NCBI GenBank assembly: GCA_012932295.1
Contig: JAAONU010000004.1
Span: 28,994,304-29,058,303 of the forward strand
Source of the DNA: Cyclina sinensis
Taxonomy: Eukaryota; Mollusca; Bivalvia; Venerida; Veneridae
Length of the DNA: 64,000 nt
Reading direction: 5' to 3'
In this document: positions 1 to 13,912 of the stretch, piece by piece
Position numbering within the stretch: the stretch's first letter is position 1
Layout: each line of letters begins with the position of its first letter
Program-made: the position numbers and the translations under genes
The notes under the pieces: generated by a model
Databases searched by the model: none
What the model was told of the DNA's origin: nothing
Seen by the model: only the letters and a program-made list of their open reading frames with translations

Positions 1-3000
1 TTGTCAGTTTTCCTGTAACTGAAAATGTCAGATCTGATCTTTACAGTTTGAGTCATTTTTCATATAAAATGTTTCATGAATATCAAGCAAGTACAAATTA
101 TTTGTAAATGACAAAAGATGAAAGGAAGACTCCTTTAAACCTCTAACAAAAGAAGCGACTTAGATGTTTAAAAAAATTCAACTACAAGTACCAATCGTAT
201 GGAATAGAAAGAAACATTGAGTTTCAGCACTGCTCAGCAAGTCAAGAGAAAATAAATATGTGTGCAAATAGGAAATAAATGTTCTGAAAAGTTTTAGCAT
301 GATGACAAATACTCCAGCTACTGATTTAGTACATGAACGTATTTTTCTTTTCTTTTTATTTTCTATGGTTTCTATAATGGATTTGATCTGAGGAAATTCG
401 TGTTTGGCTGTAATTACATCATTTCTAGAAAATGCTGTATCAGTTAGAAGAAATATCAATGTACAATGTCGTTATCTTCTTTGTCACTTTTTAAAATATA
501 TAAAAAAGTAATGTCGTTTATTTAAAGAAAGGACAAAAGACTGACACATAGTTATTTGATGCTGGCGACACAAATAGGAACTTATATAAGAGTCACCGGG
601 TAAAAAAAAAAGAAAAAGCTTTTTATAATTGTAACAAGAACCGGTGTTATAAGAATTGCGAAGGTAATTAATACTGAGAACAATGCAAATATATCGTCAT
701 ATTACGTTACATCCTACAGAAACACTAACAGCTCTCCATTTACACTTTAAACACTCCATACATCAATTTGAAGTTGATAAATGTATCTAGAAAGTACCAT
801 TTTTTTCAGCATTTTGTTCGATCAGCATGCCAGTATCACAACTGAGATAAAGATTGATGGAAATTAGTAAAGTAAATGAAAAAAAACATTGTTGTTTAAA
901 CTTATCCTTTTCAAGTGCGTGCTTGTAAAGAAACCTTAGAAAATTCAAAATGAAAAGGCAATAACGAAAACATTGATTTATATTATATAAATTTTCCGTG
1001 CTTGATAGGTTTGAGACATAAAAGAGTGTTTATACTAAAATTAAGATTATGATTACCTCATAAACATTTTCAAAATGTCACGACTGATTCTAGAAAGAAA
1101 TAAAACATCTTGTTAAAGGACAATTACTATGTCATTTCAAAGTATTGTTTATTTTCTTTCATCATTTGAAAGCTCTTTCTATTATTTTTAACAAGAGGAT
1201 CAATTCTTGAATCATTTAACATTCTGTTCTCACAAAACATGGTTGCAATTTCCTGTACAAAAAGGGTACATCGTTTCCTTGATATATTTACATGTTTTAA
1301 AAGGTACTGCAGCATAAAAACAGATCTGTCGTTAAGTAATTAACATAGTGTGTCTCCAATTATCTAATTTCAAGAAGAATTCGTACTACACGATACCAAA
1401 CTGGGACAAAACACAAAGTTTGAAGTTCCTTTTATTCAGAAAAAGTATTTTATCAATACTTTTTGCTTTTGTGCATTAAACCAATAGATTTTCTTTTTTA
1501 ATTTCCAGCTTGAATTTCAAGTTTGGTTGCTATCCAGATATGTTAATTTAAAGAAAGATAAACTGATTATTGCAGATGCAAACTTTTTCCATAAAGGCAT
1601 TTTTGACTTTTGCTTAAACATAGCAATAATCTATAGAGTTGTTTTTTGTGTTGTAGTGAGACATATTTCATACAGTTTTAGTTATCACTAGAATCATCAT
1701 GTTAATTTTGATAATAGAACATTATAAACGACATTCTGTCGGTTTCTCTGTTTCAGTTCGAGAAGTGTCTTTGAGTGACATCTATCTATGTAAATTCAGA
1801 AGCTGAAGACAAAATAAGTATCCGTTGAAGTTATACCTTCATATGTATCTACCGACGTAGGAATAATGTGTGTTATTAAAGATAGCCAGCTGTTTATAGC
1901 AGCAGGGTTTTCTAAATATAGAACAAAGTTTATTCCACTCTCTTATTGGACGAATAAAAAGTGTATGAACGGTTTAATGTTAAGGCTTTATATATCAGAC
2001 AATAGACTTCACATACATTTACGTAAATATATTTGGTATAACTAATAATACGCAATTAAATCGGACATCTCTTTATATATAAGCAGCCGTGATCTATATA
2101 TAGGACATGAATATCAGACGCGACGAAACCATGTTGTGTTACAGCACGTATTTTACTTATAAACAATGCTTAATCTTAACTGATGCTAGACATAATCAAC
2201 ATTTGCAAAATCTAAAACGAACACTTAACATTTGAATAAATGCTGTAGAGATTTTTTAATCTTCTTTACTTACATGTTTCACACGTTTTGCTACTGTAAC
2301 AAAGGACTTATCGCTTCTTGCCGCTTTTCTCCTGTCTATGCTGCGCACAATTCACCTTAATTTACCACAGCTGTAACAGTTTTCATATCAACTGATATAA
2401 CAAAATCGTCTTTCAGAGGGAAGAACATAAAAGGCAATATTAAGAATTGTCTCATTTTGTAAACTTTACCGCAGTTATAAGCAAACAATCAAAATAATCA
2501 TTACAAGTGTCTGTTTTTTTGTGTGTTTTTTTCAAAATTCCGTCTAATTAGAATGTATTCAAATAAATCATGTATAACATACAAAAATAGAGGTACAGTA
2601 TGAAGTTATAAATATCACATCGTTATGTCTGAATTTTATACATACAAAGAACTATCTTCTGTATACTAGCAAGGTCATTTCATAATTGTGACTGCTACAA
2701 CTTCATAAAGTCAAATAAATTTAAATCACTTTCCGACATCATGAATTAAAATTGAAAACGCTAATAGCGCTGAAAGAAAAGGGTTTTGTGAAGCGACCAT
2801 GCGACTTCGGTAATGACAATTGTTACACACTGAAAGCCCTGAAAGCCAAGAAATTTTTCAAACTGAGGCCCATCACACGTTTCTGTTGTTTTTTTTTTTT
2901 CCTTTTTTTAACATAAGGACATAAACGACACTGTAAAAAGTAAATATTAAATCAAAACTCCTTCAAATCTATACATTACAAATACAAAATAAACACCAAA

Positions 3001-6000
3001 CAAACATCCTTTGACAGGGGTCATTCACGCAAGAAGCATCTCAATGTATGTACAATTTTCTATCTGTTTGGAATTGATTTTCTAGTGTAGTTTTCATGTA
3101 TCAAAAACTTTGTGTTTTCCCAAGTGATCATGGATAAACTGGATGTCTGTATCTGTTAAAAAAAGTATTTCCAATATATGTGCTTCAGATTTATACGGGA
3201 ACTGCTACTCCTGCTAATATTTACAGTGTAAATTCCGTACCCTGTTCCGGGCGCCACCGCATCTCTGTACGAATTTAAGAGCTCCTGGAAATCCCAACAA
3301 TTATGTAAAACGAGCTGAGGTTTAACGTGAAGTGTAAAAAAGTAGACCTCTTTTTGCAAAAGTGTGTAGAAAAAAAAAAAGATTAAAGGCTTTTAGATTA
3401 GGCTTTGTGAGACTGTTTCACATTATCCTTACAAACCTAAAACATGCTATATTATATCAATTTAAGATAAATATATAGTGAACGTTCGTGGCTGGAATTA
3501 ATTAAATTTTCATTATGATTTCAGTGTTTCGACTAATTAACTAATTGCAGCTTAAAATTTGTATGTCGTTCACAAACACATGATGTCAAAGGCTATGACG
3601 TTGAATAGAGTTAGATATTCACAGAAACATCCAAAGTCAATTTAGAAAAAATAGATATATTATTTGTCTTTTTTTGTGATTTTTATTATTACAAAAAATA
3701 ATAACCACAGTTCGATCAAGGTCTTACAAGCTACTGCCAAAGTTCCTATAAAATATATTAATTAAGTGCATTCGAAAACTTCTTTAACTGAATTCGTGAC
3801 AGACACTGAACATAAAATCATTTGGTGATAAAATTATTTGATCATTTTGTAAAACGAAGTGTCGCTCTTGACAAAAACGACCCCATCAAATGGTTCAGGA
3901 GATTCAAAGATGCGTTTTATCCGAAATTCAACTTCAACAGAATAAATAAATGCTTTAAAATTTTTCAGAGCAAAATTTAATACAGATTAAATACCATAAC
4001 GCTTCCATGAACAGAAAAATCATCGTCTTACAAGCGAGTACATCAACTGCAACAAAATGTGTATTTAAAATACACAAAAGTCTGTTAAAGAAAAAACTAA
4101 TATAATTTATGTACTTTGAATGTTATTCGATACTGTCTAGTTTTCGAGATTAAAAAAAGGAAAAGGCATAACAATTATATTGATTTTCTTTAATATATCA
4201 AGCTATGTCTTAGCATACACAGCCTTTTCGAGCAAAGCAAGACAAGAACGTCTAGTAACTAGTTGCTACACACAAAGTTGCTATAAAACAACTCAATGTT
4301 ATATTCTTCTTACCATATGTGTTGGCAGTATACCTATAATAACCACAATAGTATTTTAAAGAAATTCTAAAGAAATCTTGTATAAACGTTTTTCAGACAA
4401 AAGCGACAAGTTCACATAAAATTATGTCTTTTTTAAACGTAAAAAGTTTTTCGTAATCGAAGGTGGTCAGCTATTGAAATCAGTAAGATTTAGGGGGGGG
4501 GGACACATATTTCCCATGAGACGTCGAAAAAAGCATTTTGCATTGTCAATACATTTCTAAGAGGCAATATCGTTATGTCTTCAAATGATGACACTTTTAA
4601 AATTCCGGTGATATTTATTGTGGATCTATAATTTAATAACAGTAGTTAGAATCATATGTATCTTTTAAAGTGTTTCTTATGAATGATTATTAACATCTTA
4701 TGTTACAAAAAAAAGAAAATAGAATCAACAGAATTAAATAAAAACAAATAAAGCTCTTTCATTGTGTTGCAATGCATATTCTCCCTTGAATGTTGTTTAT
4801 CTATAATTTGGTGTTAATAACATTATGCCTATGTCCCAATTGTGAAAACGAGCGGAAGTTATTTGCTGACATTATGAATTAAATTAATAAGTGAATTCAA
4901 ATATTTTGTAATCTCTGCACGACGAAAATGAAATCACTCTGCGTTTTTTCATGGAAAAGATGTTGATAAGTAAAATTTATTGGCGGATCAAAATAACTTA
5001 AAACACCTGCTGATAAATTGTTTCCTTGAATTCTTTGAAAAATGAGATTAGCTCGTTTCAGAAACAATAACGTCTTCTTTCATTTCTTAGCGACTAATAA
5101 AATTGTCTTTCTGAGACGTTTATGCCAAATTGTATTATTGCAGCATAATCAGATGTACATACCCTAAACGTAAACCATGATATATTGCAGGTGTTTTAGT
5201 GGCTCATTTTCTAAAAAAGGAATTTCAAAAAACTTAATAAATTAAGAAAAAAGAATATATGATAAAATTGTCTCTTTAGTGCACACGGACAAAACAGAAG
5301 TGTTCATTTAAATGAAAAGCGAAATTGTACAAAAAGGACTCTCTATATAAAGACTAGTATTCATGCATCCAGTTTACCTATTGCACTTATTCTAAAATAT
5401 AAAACCGGTAAATCTTGTTAGACTAAGTTTATATGACTTTTAAAGATTATTCGCTGTAACAGTTTCTTTGTTGTTGTTGTTATTTAAATAAACAAAAATA
5501 ATTTTCTCAGTTAATTAGATGAGTCCTGTGACATAAACATGTGTCTGCCTTGTTTTAGCTTTCCGAAGCCAATAAAAATTACATAATTATTTTTACAACA
5601 ATTTTTTTCATACCGAGTTTCAAAAAGCTTAATCATGTGATTTCATGGCATTTCTGTACATTTTCTAAAATATTTGTATGCAATATATTTCAGACAGGGA
5701 ACCTAATATCGTATTGATGTAATCTAAACAATGTTGATAGAGGTCCACATTTAAAAATATTAAAAGTCAGAATTCTGTTCCTTGTAATTTCTGAGAAGAT
5801 TTTCATGGTCGTTTTTTCGTTTTGCTGACATAACAGCCAGATGAAATGAGTCATTGTTAAATATTTTCGGAAGTACAGGCTTTCTTAAGTATGTATCACC
5901 GTTGCATTATTTGGTATATTTCAAATGTTTCAGCAACTGTTGTATAATTCACTAAATAATACAAATTCATCAATCATTGAATCATTATTTATTACATAAT

Positions 6001-7083
6001 AACCGTCACAATAAGCCTAACATACAATATGTGTACCGTTAACTCGAAATTGCTCGTAAAATCTAATTAGTATTGTGCTATCACAGATTCAATCAGACAA
6101 AACAGATTAAATGCTTCTGCGGAAATGCTCAGTTTTCTTGAACATTGTCCTCTCAAACAGCATCCAGAACACTTTAACTCAGTGCTAATCAAATCTAAGT
6201 ATCAATAACAACCCAAAAATCCATCAACAGAGTAAAAGAGGCTTTACGTAAATTCAGTTTGTTTTAACAATGTTCATGTCGTTATTCAATTATGATTATG
6301 TCGGAGAAATATTGTCGCTCTTTTTTTGCCAACAGGAAGTCCAAGGAGACAATTACATTTTTGTTGCGTAATGTGTGCTTGAAAACTCAGAGTTTCAATT
6401 AAACCTTACAATTTGTAGAATTTTACTTGTCGCTGATCAGTGTAGAACAAATAAAGACCCCTTGTTATAAATTTATAAACTGTTTATTGCTTTCAGATAC
6501 TCTTCCAGAATGAAAGCATTGTCATAAACACACGCGCCTGTCTAAAGATAGGCAGTAAAATCCTTTGTTTAATGGCTTTTTTGTTTTGAAAATAAAACTA
6601 GACAAGGAATCGTCATTTTAACACTTCGGAAGAAATTTCATTTTGACATAGTCTAAAAAGTTATTAATCACATCTTTACAACACTTTACTGCAATTTTAA
6701 AATGGTTCGTAAATTTAATTTATATGAACAAACAAAGAAATAGCTGACAAGACAATGAAACATTTAATGCTGTGATCAAGGCAAAGCCTCAGAATAACTG
6801 AGAAAATTCTTCAAGGTCGATTCCTGCCCTGATGGTAATTTAGTCAGCAAGTCAAAACAATCGCATTAAAATTAAAATGTCCATGCGGTATAATTATAAA
6901 GCATACAAAAGCACTCAGCTGTATTTCAGCCTACGACTGTTAATATTTTGCTTTTACCTTACATGGGTTTTCATTAGGGTAGGTCCATAATTTGTCTGTT
7001 CAGCAATGCACAAAAGATTTTATAACTGAATATTTATTCTTTAAAATCTTACAACACAACATCCACTTTAATCAATGTATAGG
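1..7083. other. AT-rich non-coding DNA
   Basis: No exon, RNA gene or mobile element can be supported here. Open frames are short and AT-biased on both strands. Small landmarks are a G run at 4493-4502 and many A/T homopolymers. A stretch near 1877-1950 weakly resembles sequence near 10313-10395 and 4460-4495. This is probably intergenic or intronic. Confidence 0.6.
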
Positions 7084-7947
7084 AAGTGAGAAGTAGCACT
7101 ATGCAGCAGTAGGCAAAACGTGAAGTTGGCAGTAGCAGTAACAGCAGTAGCAGCAAACAAAACGTGAAGTTGGCAGTAGCAGTAACAGCAGTAGCAGTAA
7201 AGAAAACGTGAAGCTAGCAGTAGTAGTAACAGCAGTAGCGGTAGGCAAACCATGAAGTTGGCAGTAGCATTAACAGCAGTAGCAGTAAACAAAACGTGAA
7301 GCTGGCAGTAGCAGAAACAGCAGTAGCAGTAAAGAAAATGTAAAGCTGGCAGGAGCAGTAACAGCAATAGCAGTAGGCAAAACGTGAAGTTGGCAGAATC
7401 AGTAACAGCATTAGCAGTAGGCAAAACGTGAAGTTGGCAAAATCAGTAACAGCATTAGCAGTAAACAAAACATTAAGTAGGCAGTAGAAGTAACAGCAGC
7501 TGCAGTAAACAAAACGTGAAGCTGGCAGTAGCATTAACAGCATTAGCAGTAAACAAAACATGAAGTAGGGAGTAGCAACAACAGCAGTTGCAGTAAACAA
7601 AACGTGAAGTTGGTAGTAGCAGTAACAGCATTAGCAGTAAACAAAACATGAAGTAGGGAGTAGCAGTAACAGCAGTAGCAGTAAAGAAAACATGAAGTAG
7701 GGAGTAGCAGTAACAGCAGTAGCAGTAAACAAAACATGAAGTAGGGAGTAGCAGTAACAGCAGTAGCAGTAAAGAAAACGTGAAGCTGGCAGTAGCAGTA
7801 ACAGCATTAGCAGTAAACAAAACATGAAGTAGGGAGTAGCAGTAACAGCATTAGCAGTAAACAAAACATGAAGTAGGGAGTAGCAGTAACAGCAGTTGCA
7901 GTAAACAAAACGTGAAGTTGGTAGTAGCAGTAACAGCAGTAGCAGTA
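7084..7947 (-). repeat. 44-bp minisatellite, first arm (about 19 units)
   Basis: A 44-bp unit repeats head to tail. It consists of AACGTGAAG, then TTGGCAGTAGCAGTAACAGC, then AGTAGCAGTAAACA. Units start for example at 7161 and 7205. Variants swap GTTGGC, GCTGGC and TAGGGA and alternate between AAACAAAA and AAAGAAAA. Inside each unit lies a CAG/TAG-like trinucleotide core, so the unit probably grew from a microsatellite. Because 44 is not a multiple of three, the many Leu/Cys/Tyr-rich open frames over it are artefacts. The array continues in the opposite orientation from 7948. Confidence 0.95.
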
Positions 7948-8185
7948 CTGCCAACTTCATGTTTTGTTTACTGCTACTGCTGTTACTGCTACTGCCAACT
8001 TCACGTTTTGCTTACTGCTACTGCTGTTACTGCTACTGCCAACTTCACGTTTTGTCTACTGCTACTGCTACTGCCAACTTCACGTTTTGCTTACTGCTAC
8101 TTCTGTTAGTGCTACTGCCAATTTCACGTTTGATTTAATTTCTACTGCCATCTGCACTGCGTACTGCTACTGCCAACTTCCTATT
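7948..8185 (+). repeat. 44-bp minisatellite, inverted arm (about 5 units)
   Basis: At about 7947/7948 the same 44-bp unit switches strand: AGTAGCAGTACTGCCAACTT marks the junction. About five units follow in reverse complement, with some shortened. The outer edges are also inverted relatives. TATAGGAAGTGAGAAGTAGC on the left matches the reverse complement of the right edge, which reads TAATAGGAAGTTGGCAGTAG. The whole 7084-8185 block is therefore a fold-back structure, either a fold-back type element or an inversion inside an array. Confidence 0.9.
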
Positions 8186-11100
8186 AGTCTTTAATCAGAC
8201 AAGTCATGTGATATTTGGTGAAAGTATATAAAAAGTGTACATTTTTCCACTTTATAAACTCAAAAATATCTTCGGAACAAATTATAGTATAGTCTTAAAG
8301 TTCAAATATGTATACACCTTGTAGCTGCTTACTCTTGGTGGAAGAAAACAAACATGCCTGTAAGGAGAATGTAGATTATACTAAAGAAAACTGTAGATTG
8401 AAACAAAGAAAAAGTGACAAATATAGTCAACAGTTTGCCTTTTCAGCAAATGAATGTATGATTATGACCACTTGTTAGATTACCTGTAACATTTATCAGC
8501 AAAACAATCTGCTTGCAAACTGTAATAAAGTAAAAATATCAATATTGTATTCTTCATATTAGACTTCATTAAGTTAAAATATTTTTCTTTCAATAAAGTA
8601 CATTTGTCAGACATATTTTTTAAATATACGTTAAATGATATCACAGGTGGTCTGAATATGTATAGGAAAATTTTAACAAAAGAAATAAATACTAGGAGTA
8701 GCAGCAGCCAGCCGTTTGCTGAAAGCTTGAAGTATCTTAACATCTTCAGTCAATAATTCCGTATCTACAAAGGTTTTTTCGGCATTGTTTTGTATGACGA
8801 GAAGGTTGCAGTTGACATACAGTGCACTATAGTCTTGTCATTAAAAGCAAAGTGGAAAAAAAACAGAAGAATCACAATAAAGAGACCTTTTTTATATAAA
8901 AGCTATTCACTTGGTACAAAACCAATTTTAAAACATCCATTTTACAGCCAGCTAATCCTCAAATTTATTTTGCTAAATACTATGTTTATGTTTTGGTTTG
9001 CGTGCGTGCTACTTTAAGCAAAAAACTTTTGAATGAGCTGCAGAATTCTATCAAAATGTCCATTGATTATGAACGAAGTATCTCGAGAAAAATAATCTTA
9101 TAAAAATGCGTTCAATTTCAAGAAAATGAAAGGCCAGTAAGGTAATATTTTTTTTCCTGCTCCAATAAGTAAAACTGTTTTAGAAGCTTTAAAACCAAAG
9201 AACCCCGACTGATAAATAGTTGATAAGAAAAACGGTCAAAGAGAAAATATTGTTAGCTTATTCGACTCGAGTTTTAACAGCTGGCTAATAGTATTATCTC
9301 AAGCCATTTTGCAGCTATTGACATATTAGATCCAACACGAAGAGAATAATGGAGACCAGCTTTAGTTTCCAACAAGAAAATCTATAAGACTTTAGAACTG
9401 CTTGTCCATTAACCTGGAAACCCGAGTGAGTTGATGTCACATGAGTCAACGCCAAGCAAAAGGCACAAAGCTTTCTTTTCATACGCGTTTTGGTGGTCAA
9501 AAGTTAAACTAGATGTCAACAGTAAAATCGATTATTTGACATTGTAAACTTACACAAATCAGAATGTTTCATCCAAGGTTTCGTTTCGAAGAGAACATTT
9601 TTTTTTTATCGTTTTCTGAAAACAAACCGAAATTCTTTAAATGGCGTTGACATTATGAAGTAAGCTTGACTTGACTAATCCGCTCAATAATTTACGCAAA
9701 GTTTAAAAAGCGTTTAAAATAGACAAATTGTCAGCTTTAAGACGAACTGTCATACAACAGATTCATTAGGTTGAAAAAAAAAACCTTTTCGTTAAGACTG
9801 TGCATGTATTATTCAGACTTTTCTTCTAAACATATAAGTAAAGGGAGACCACTCGTTTTAATATTAATGTGAAGTCACATTTAGATCTAACCATTATAAC
9901 ATCCTCTTTCTGTGTTACTACGCCTTATCATTGGACTGCTAACAGTTTAATAACTGAAATATAAATGCAATATTAACGGAATAAAACTGAAAAAACTTTT
10001 ATAAACTACATCATTCTATACCTCTTTCGTCCTTATCTCCTCATCTGAATAGCTAGGAATGGGTAATTTTGATATTTTGTACTAAAAAACAATAATACAA
10101 ATAAGAACAGGACGAGGAAACAGCTCATAACTGTGATAACTGTCTGATAAAAGTTAAAATTTCCTTGAGTTTGCTGACCTAATTGCCTTATCAATGCAGA
10201 TGATACCGGACGGAATAAAACACTTCTTAAGAGAAAATAACCAAACACGAATGGTCTACATTAAAGCTTTGAAAGCATTAATCACAAAGTTACGCAAAGT
10301 TGTGTGCGTCATCGAAGATGGACAGCTGTTTAAATCAGCGGGATTCTCTTGATAAAGCAAAAACATAAATTTTACTTGCCTCATTAGACAAGGAAAGAAA
10401 CCCGGATACTAAAATTGCATCGTTACAATAGTCTAAATGACCGACGACACGTCATTTTAAGGTATGTCAAATTTGTCCATCAGGTTCCACTTCAACATTG
10501 TATTACATTGTATCTTTGTATGTAGAAAGCTAACATCTTCAGACAATAATCATGGGATATCATTTTTCAAAATAAGTAAAAAGGTCAATTTCCAAAAGAA
10601 ATTATGTCATATATGTCATCAAAGGCTGGTGGTAATAACTTGTCTATAATTTCTTACCGAAATTCGCTGACAAAAAATGCAACGAGTGAATGATGAATAT
10701 GTGGAAGTATCTGTAGTACCTTACCAAATTCTTATATTCCGTCTATGTAAATACGGCCCTTAGCATTATCCCTCACTTACTAGTACATCAAAATGAAAGA
10801 ATAATGAGAGCTGTTTTGATAATTGTCGTATTTATTATTATAAAATCCTGTCCTGTTAACAAGTTACGTGTTTATGTATAATGATAATAGTGTCTTTTGA
10901 GTACTGACCGCTCTGCCGCTATCTTATATGCAAGTTGTAAAAAATTTAGTACAGGTCAACTATTCAATCTTTTGTGCAAAAGCTCCTAGCCTAATTGTTT
11001 TAAAGAAATGTTTATGTTTTTCCTTCTTTATGTAAAACATGATTCCACAAGTGACCCAAATGTATTTTAACAAATGAGAACAGAAAGTTTATTGTCGTAA

Positions 11101-11585
11101 TAAAAATGTTTTCTTGACCAAAAACACGATTATAATTACGATATATCATACACATTGAGTCAAATGATACATGGCAAATATACATACATATACCTGATAC
11201 GAGTACAACCCTAATTATTATTAATTTTATACGAAAACCGTACATGAAGTGTTCCGTCATATAACGGTAAAAAACTCGGTTGTTATACACAAACAAAGTA
11301 CAATCAAAAGTCAGTTCAGAGTCATCAAGGCACAACAATAGCTCCACATACAATGTCAGTGAGAGGCTGTGGTGTCATATATATTATTGGATAAACTACG
11401 TTATTTACATTAGTATTTCTTATTACAAATGCTTGAGATATAAACTTAGCTAATTTTGCTAACAAAATTTTGTTTACCGAGTTCATCATTTCGACAAATT
11501 TAAATACACTTGGATTTCATTCAAAGTTCTATTCTTAAAGCGTTATACGTAGGACATTTTATAACAAAATGATACTCGTCTTCAA
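8186..11585. other. AT-rich non-coding DNA
   Basis: No gene can be supported. A short minus-strand frame at 10033-10230 has one hydrophobic stretch followed by a stop and a pyrimidine-rich AG upstream. It has no start codon and no polyadenylation signal, so I do not call it. The segment 9350-9440 weakly resembles 11990-12090. Confidence 0.5.
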
Positions 11586-11589
11586 TAGC

Positions 11590-11670
11590 ACAACTTTGGT
11601 TGTGGTCCACTAGACAATGCCACACAACGTATTTTCAAAGTTCTTGGCCTGTTGGTTTAAGACGAGACTA
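11590..11670 (+). repeat. Fragment of a dispersed clam-type repeat
   Basis: The stretch containing GTGGTCCACTAGACAATGCC, followed by a CTTGGCCTGTTGGTT-like tail, matches the segment at 26290-26350 in the same order: GAGGTCCACTAGACAATG, then a block reading AAGCCTTATGGTT. I recognise this wording from interspersed repeats common in bivalve genomes (established knowledge by recall, not searched). It is a short internal fragment without visible ends. Confidence 0.55.
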
Positions 11671-12745
11671 TTTTACAGTTTTTCATGTCTGTTACCATAG
11701 CAACTACAGTTCTAGTGGAATGAAATGCTTTGAACAATTGTGATAGAACTTGCAAGGAATGTTTCTGCCATGTTTATCAACTTTGGCCAAGTGTTTAGAG
11801 AGATGTTGTTTAAATCAAAACGGTCACAAGATGATTGCAAAAGCTTTGATCAGGCTATGCCCAAGTGAGCTAAAAAGAAAAGAAGTATTGGCTTTGTCGC
11901 CTCATGTAACATTAGCTGGTGTGTAAGAACTAGAGCAGTTTCATCTAAAACCCTTTTAAAAGCTCTAGGTTTGTTATTGGAGATTTCAAGAAACAAATTC
12001 CAGAAATATCAGAAAACGATAAGTCTATGGAAATTCTAGGCCATTAATTTCCAACCCAGAGTGACCTGATGTAAATTCAGAAATGGTCGGCATATAGGAA
12101 TTCATTTTATTTTATTATACTTTTAACATCTGTGTTAAAAGTGTTCATGTGTTTTCTCTAAAATTCTTGGCAATATAAGATAATCAAAATCGATGAAACT
12201 AAAATAAATAGTATCAAAACCTCTCGATCTTATTTGTGGGCAATATTAGTTCAAAGATACAACTTTCAATGCACTTGTTTGAAACTAAAAATGGTTATTT
12301 ATGGTAAATATGATCAAACATTCGGCTAAGGAATACTAGCAACCAGTAAAGACCAATGCACCCAAGTTACTTCTTACAAGCAGTAAGCTTACAGCCGAAA
12401 AAGAAACTTAAAGAGGCAGACGGTCTAGATAACGGTTCAGAGCCGAACACATAGGACCTGTTATTATTATTCAAAACAGTTTACTGGTTTAGTATGGTGG
12501 ACAGAACCATTGGCTTGAAATTGAGGAAGGGCCCCGACACCACTGTAAAACAAAAGAACATATTTGCTAATGATTGTGGCTTTTTTTTTTCATGAGAAAT
12601 AAAAGAAATTCAGTTCAAGTAGCAGAATTGAAACAAAATGAATCAAAAAGAAGAATAAAATATCGGTCGTGTTTTTATTCAATTTCATTAAAGTAAATAT
12701 AGCATAAATACTGTAACCAGTGTTGCTACTTCAAGCACAAAAATA
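11671..12745. other. Non-coding DNA
   Basis: No gene is visible. Near 12000-12090 the sequence weakly resembles 9350-9440. Composition and short frames look like the rest of the intergenic background. Confidence 0.45.
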
Positions 12746-12751
12746 TTCAAA

Positions 12752-13912
12752 CAAGAGCCATGATGACATGGCCATCCCCCGCCGAATGTATTTGCTTAGT
12801 TATCGTTCTTGTGCACAGCACCCTTCCCCCATGAAATCTATCAACCTATGAAGTTTCAAGTTGATATCTCAAATACTTTTTGAGTGATTGTCCAAACAAA
12901 AATTAAGCATGAAAATAACAAAGGACAATAACTAAAAAAATATAAAAGGAAGAGTTATCATTCTTTTGCACTGCACTGCACTCCTCCTAAATAGGATATA
13001 TCTACCTATGAAGTTTAAAGTTCATATCTCAAACACGTTTCCAGTCTTGCTCCGGACAAAATTATGCATGAAAAATAACAAAGAAAATAACTCAAAAATT
13101 ATGACAGGAAGAATTATCATTCTTGTGTACTGCACTCCTAGCGGAGATCTACCAACCTTTTAAGTTTCAAGTTGATATCACAAATACTTTTCCATTTATG
13201 CTCCGGAAAAAATTATGTCTGAAAAATATCAAAGGGCAATAACTTTAAAACAATGAAGAATAGAGTTATCATTTTTATTCACTACACTGCACCTTAATGA
13301 GAGCTATCCAACAATGAAGTTTTTAGTTGATATATCAAACACTTTTTGAGTTATGTTCTGGACAAAAATTAAGCATGAAGAATAACAAAGGGCAATAATT
13401 AAAAAATCATTAAAGGTAGAGTTATCATTCGTGTGCACTGCACTGCTCCTAAATGAGATATATATACCGAGAAAGTTTCAAATCGACAAATACTTTAAAG
13501 CTATGCCCCAGACAAAAATTATGCATGAACAATAACAAAGCACAATAACTCAAACATTGTGAAGGGAAGGGTTATTATTCTTCTGCAGTGCACTCCTCCT
13601 TAATGAAATCAATCCAATTTTGAAATGTCGAGTTGATATCTCAAATATTTTTTGAGTTTTGCTCCGGACGAAACATATGCATAAAAAATAACAAAGGGCA
13701 ATAACTCAAAAATGATCATTCAAAATTATCAATTAGTATCATTCCTGTGCACTGCACTCCTCCTTAATGAGATCTATCCACCCATGAAGTTTCAAGTTGA
13801 TATCACAAATGCTTCTCGAGTTATGCTCCGGACAAAAATGTGGGACGGAAGAACAGACGGACGGAGACTATTACCATATCCCCCGCCGGCTTTTCGGGCG
13901 GAGGATAATAAG
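12752..13912 (+). mobile_element. Dispersed element with seven internal ~155-bp tandem units
   Basis: The left edge ACAAGAGCCATGATGACATG and the right edge GGACGGAAGAACAGACGGAC, followed by a CCCCCGCCGG...GGGCGGAGG hairpin ending near 13907, are typical boundary motifs of repeats I know from bivalves. Between them a unit recurs at about 12850, 13010, 13162, 13316, 13472, 13623 and 13786. Each unit contains AAGTTTCAAGTTGATATC, ATGCTCCGGACAAAAATTA and AACAAAGGGCAATAACT. Units are diverged from one another, so the expansion is old. No protein-coding potential is seen. The architecture resembles non-autonomous mollusc elements that carry internal satellite units, but the class cannot be fixed without terminal repeats. 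Confidence 0.7.

Noticed and set aside
7068..8194. Several overlapping Leu/Cys/Tyr-rich open frames of 64-128 codons
   Set aside because: They are readings of the 44-bp minisatellite in different frames and strands; the period is not a multiple of three.
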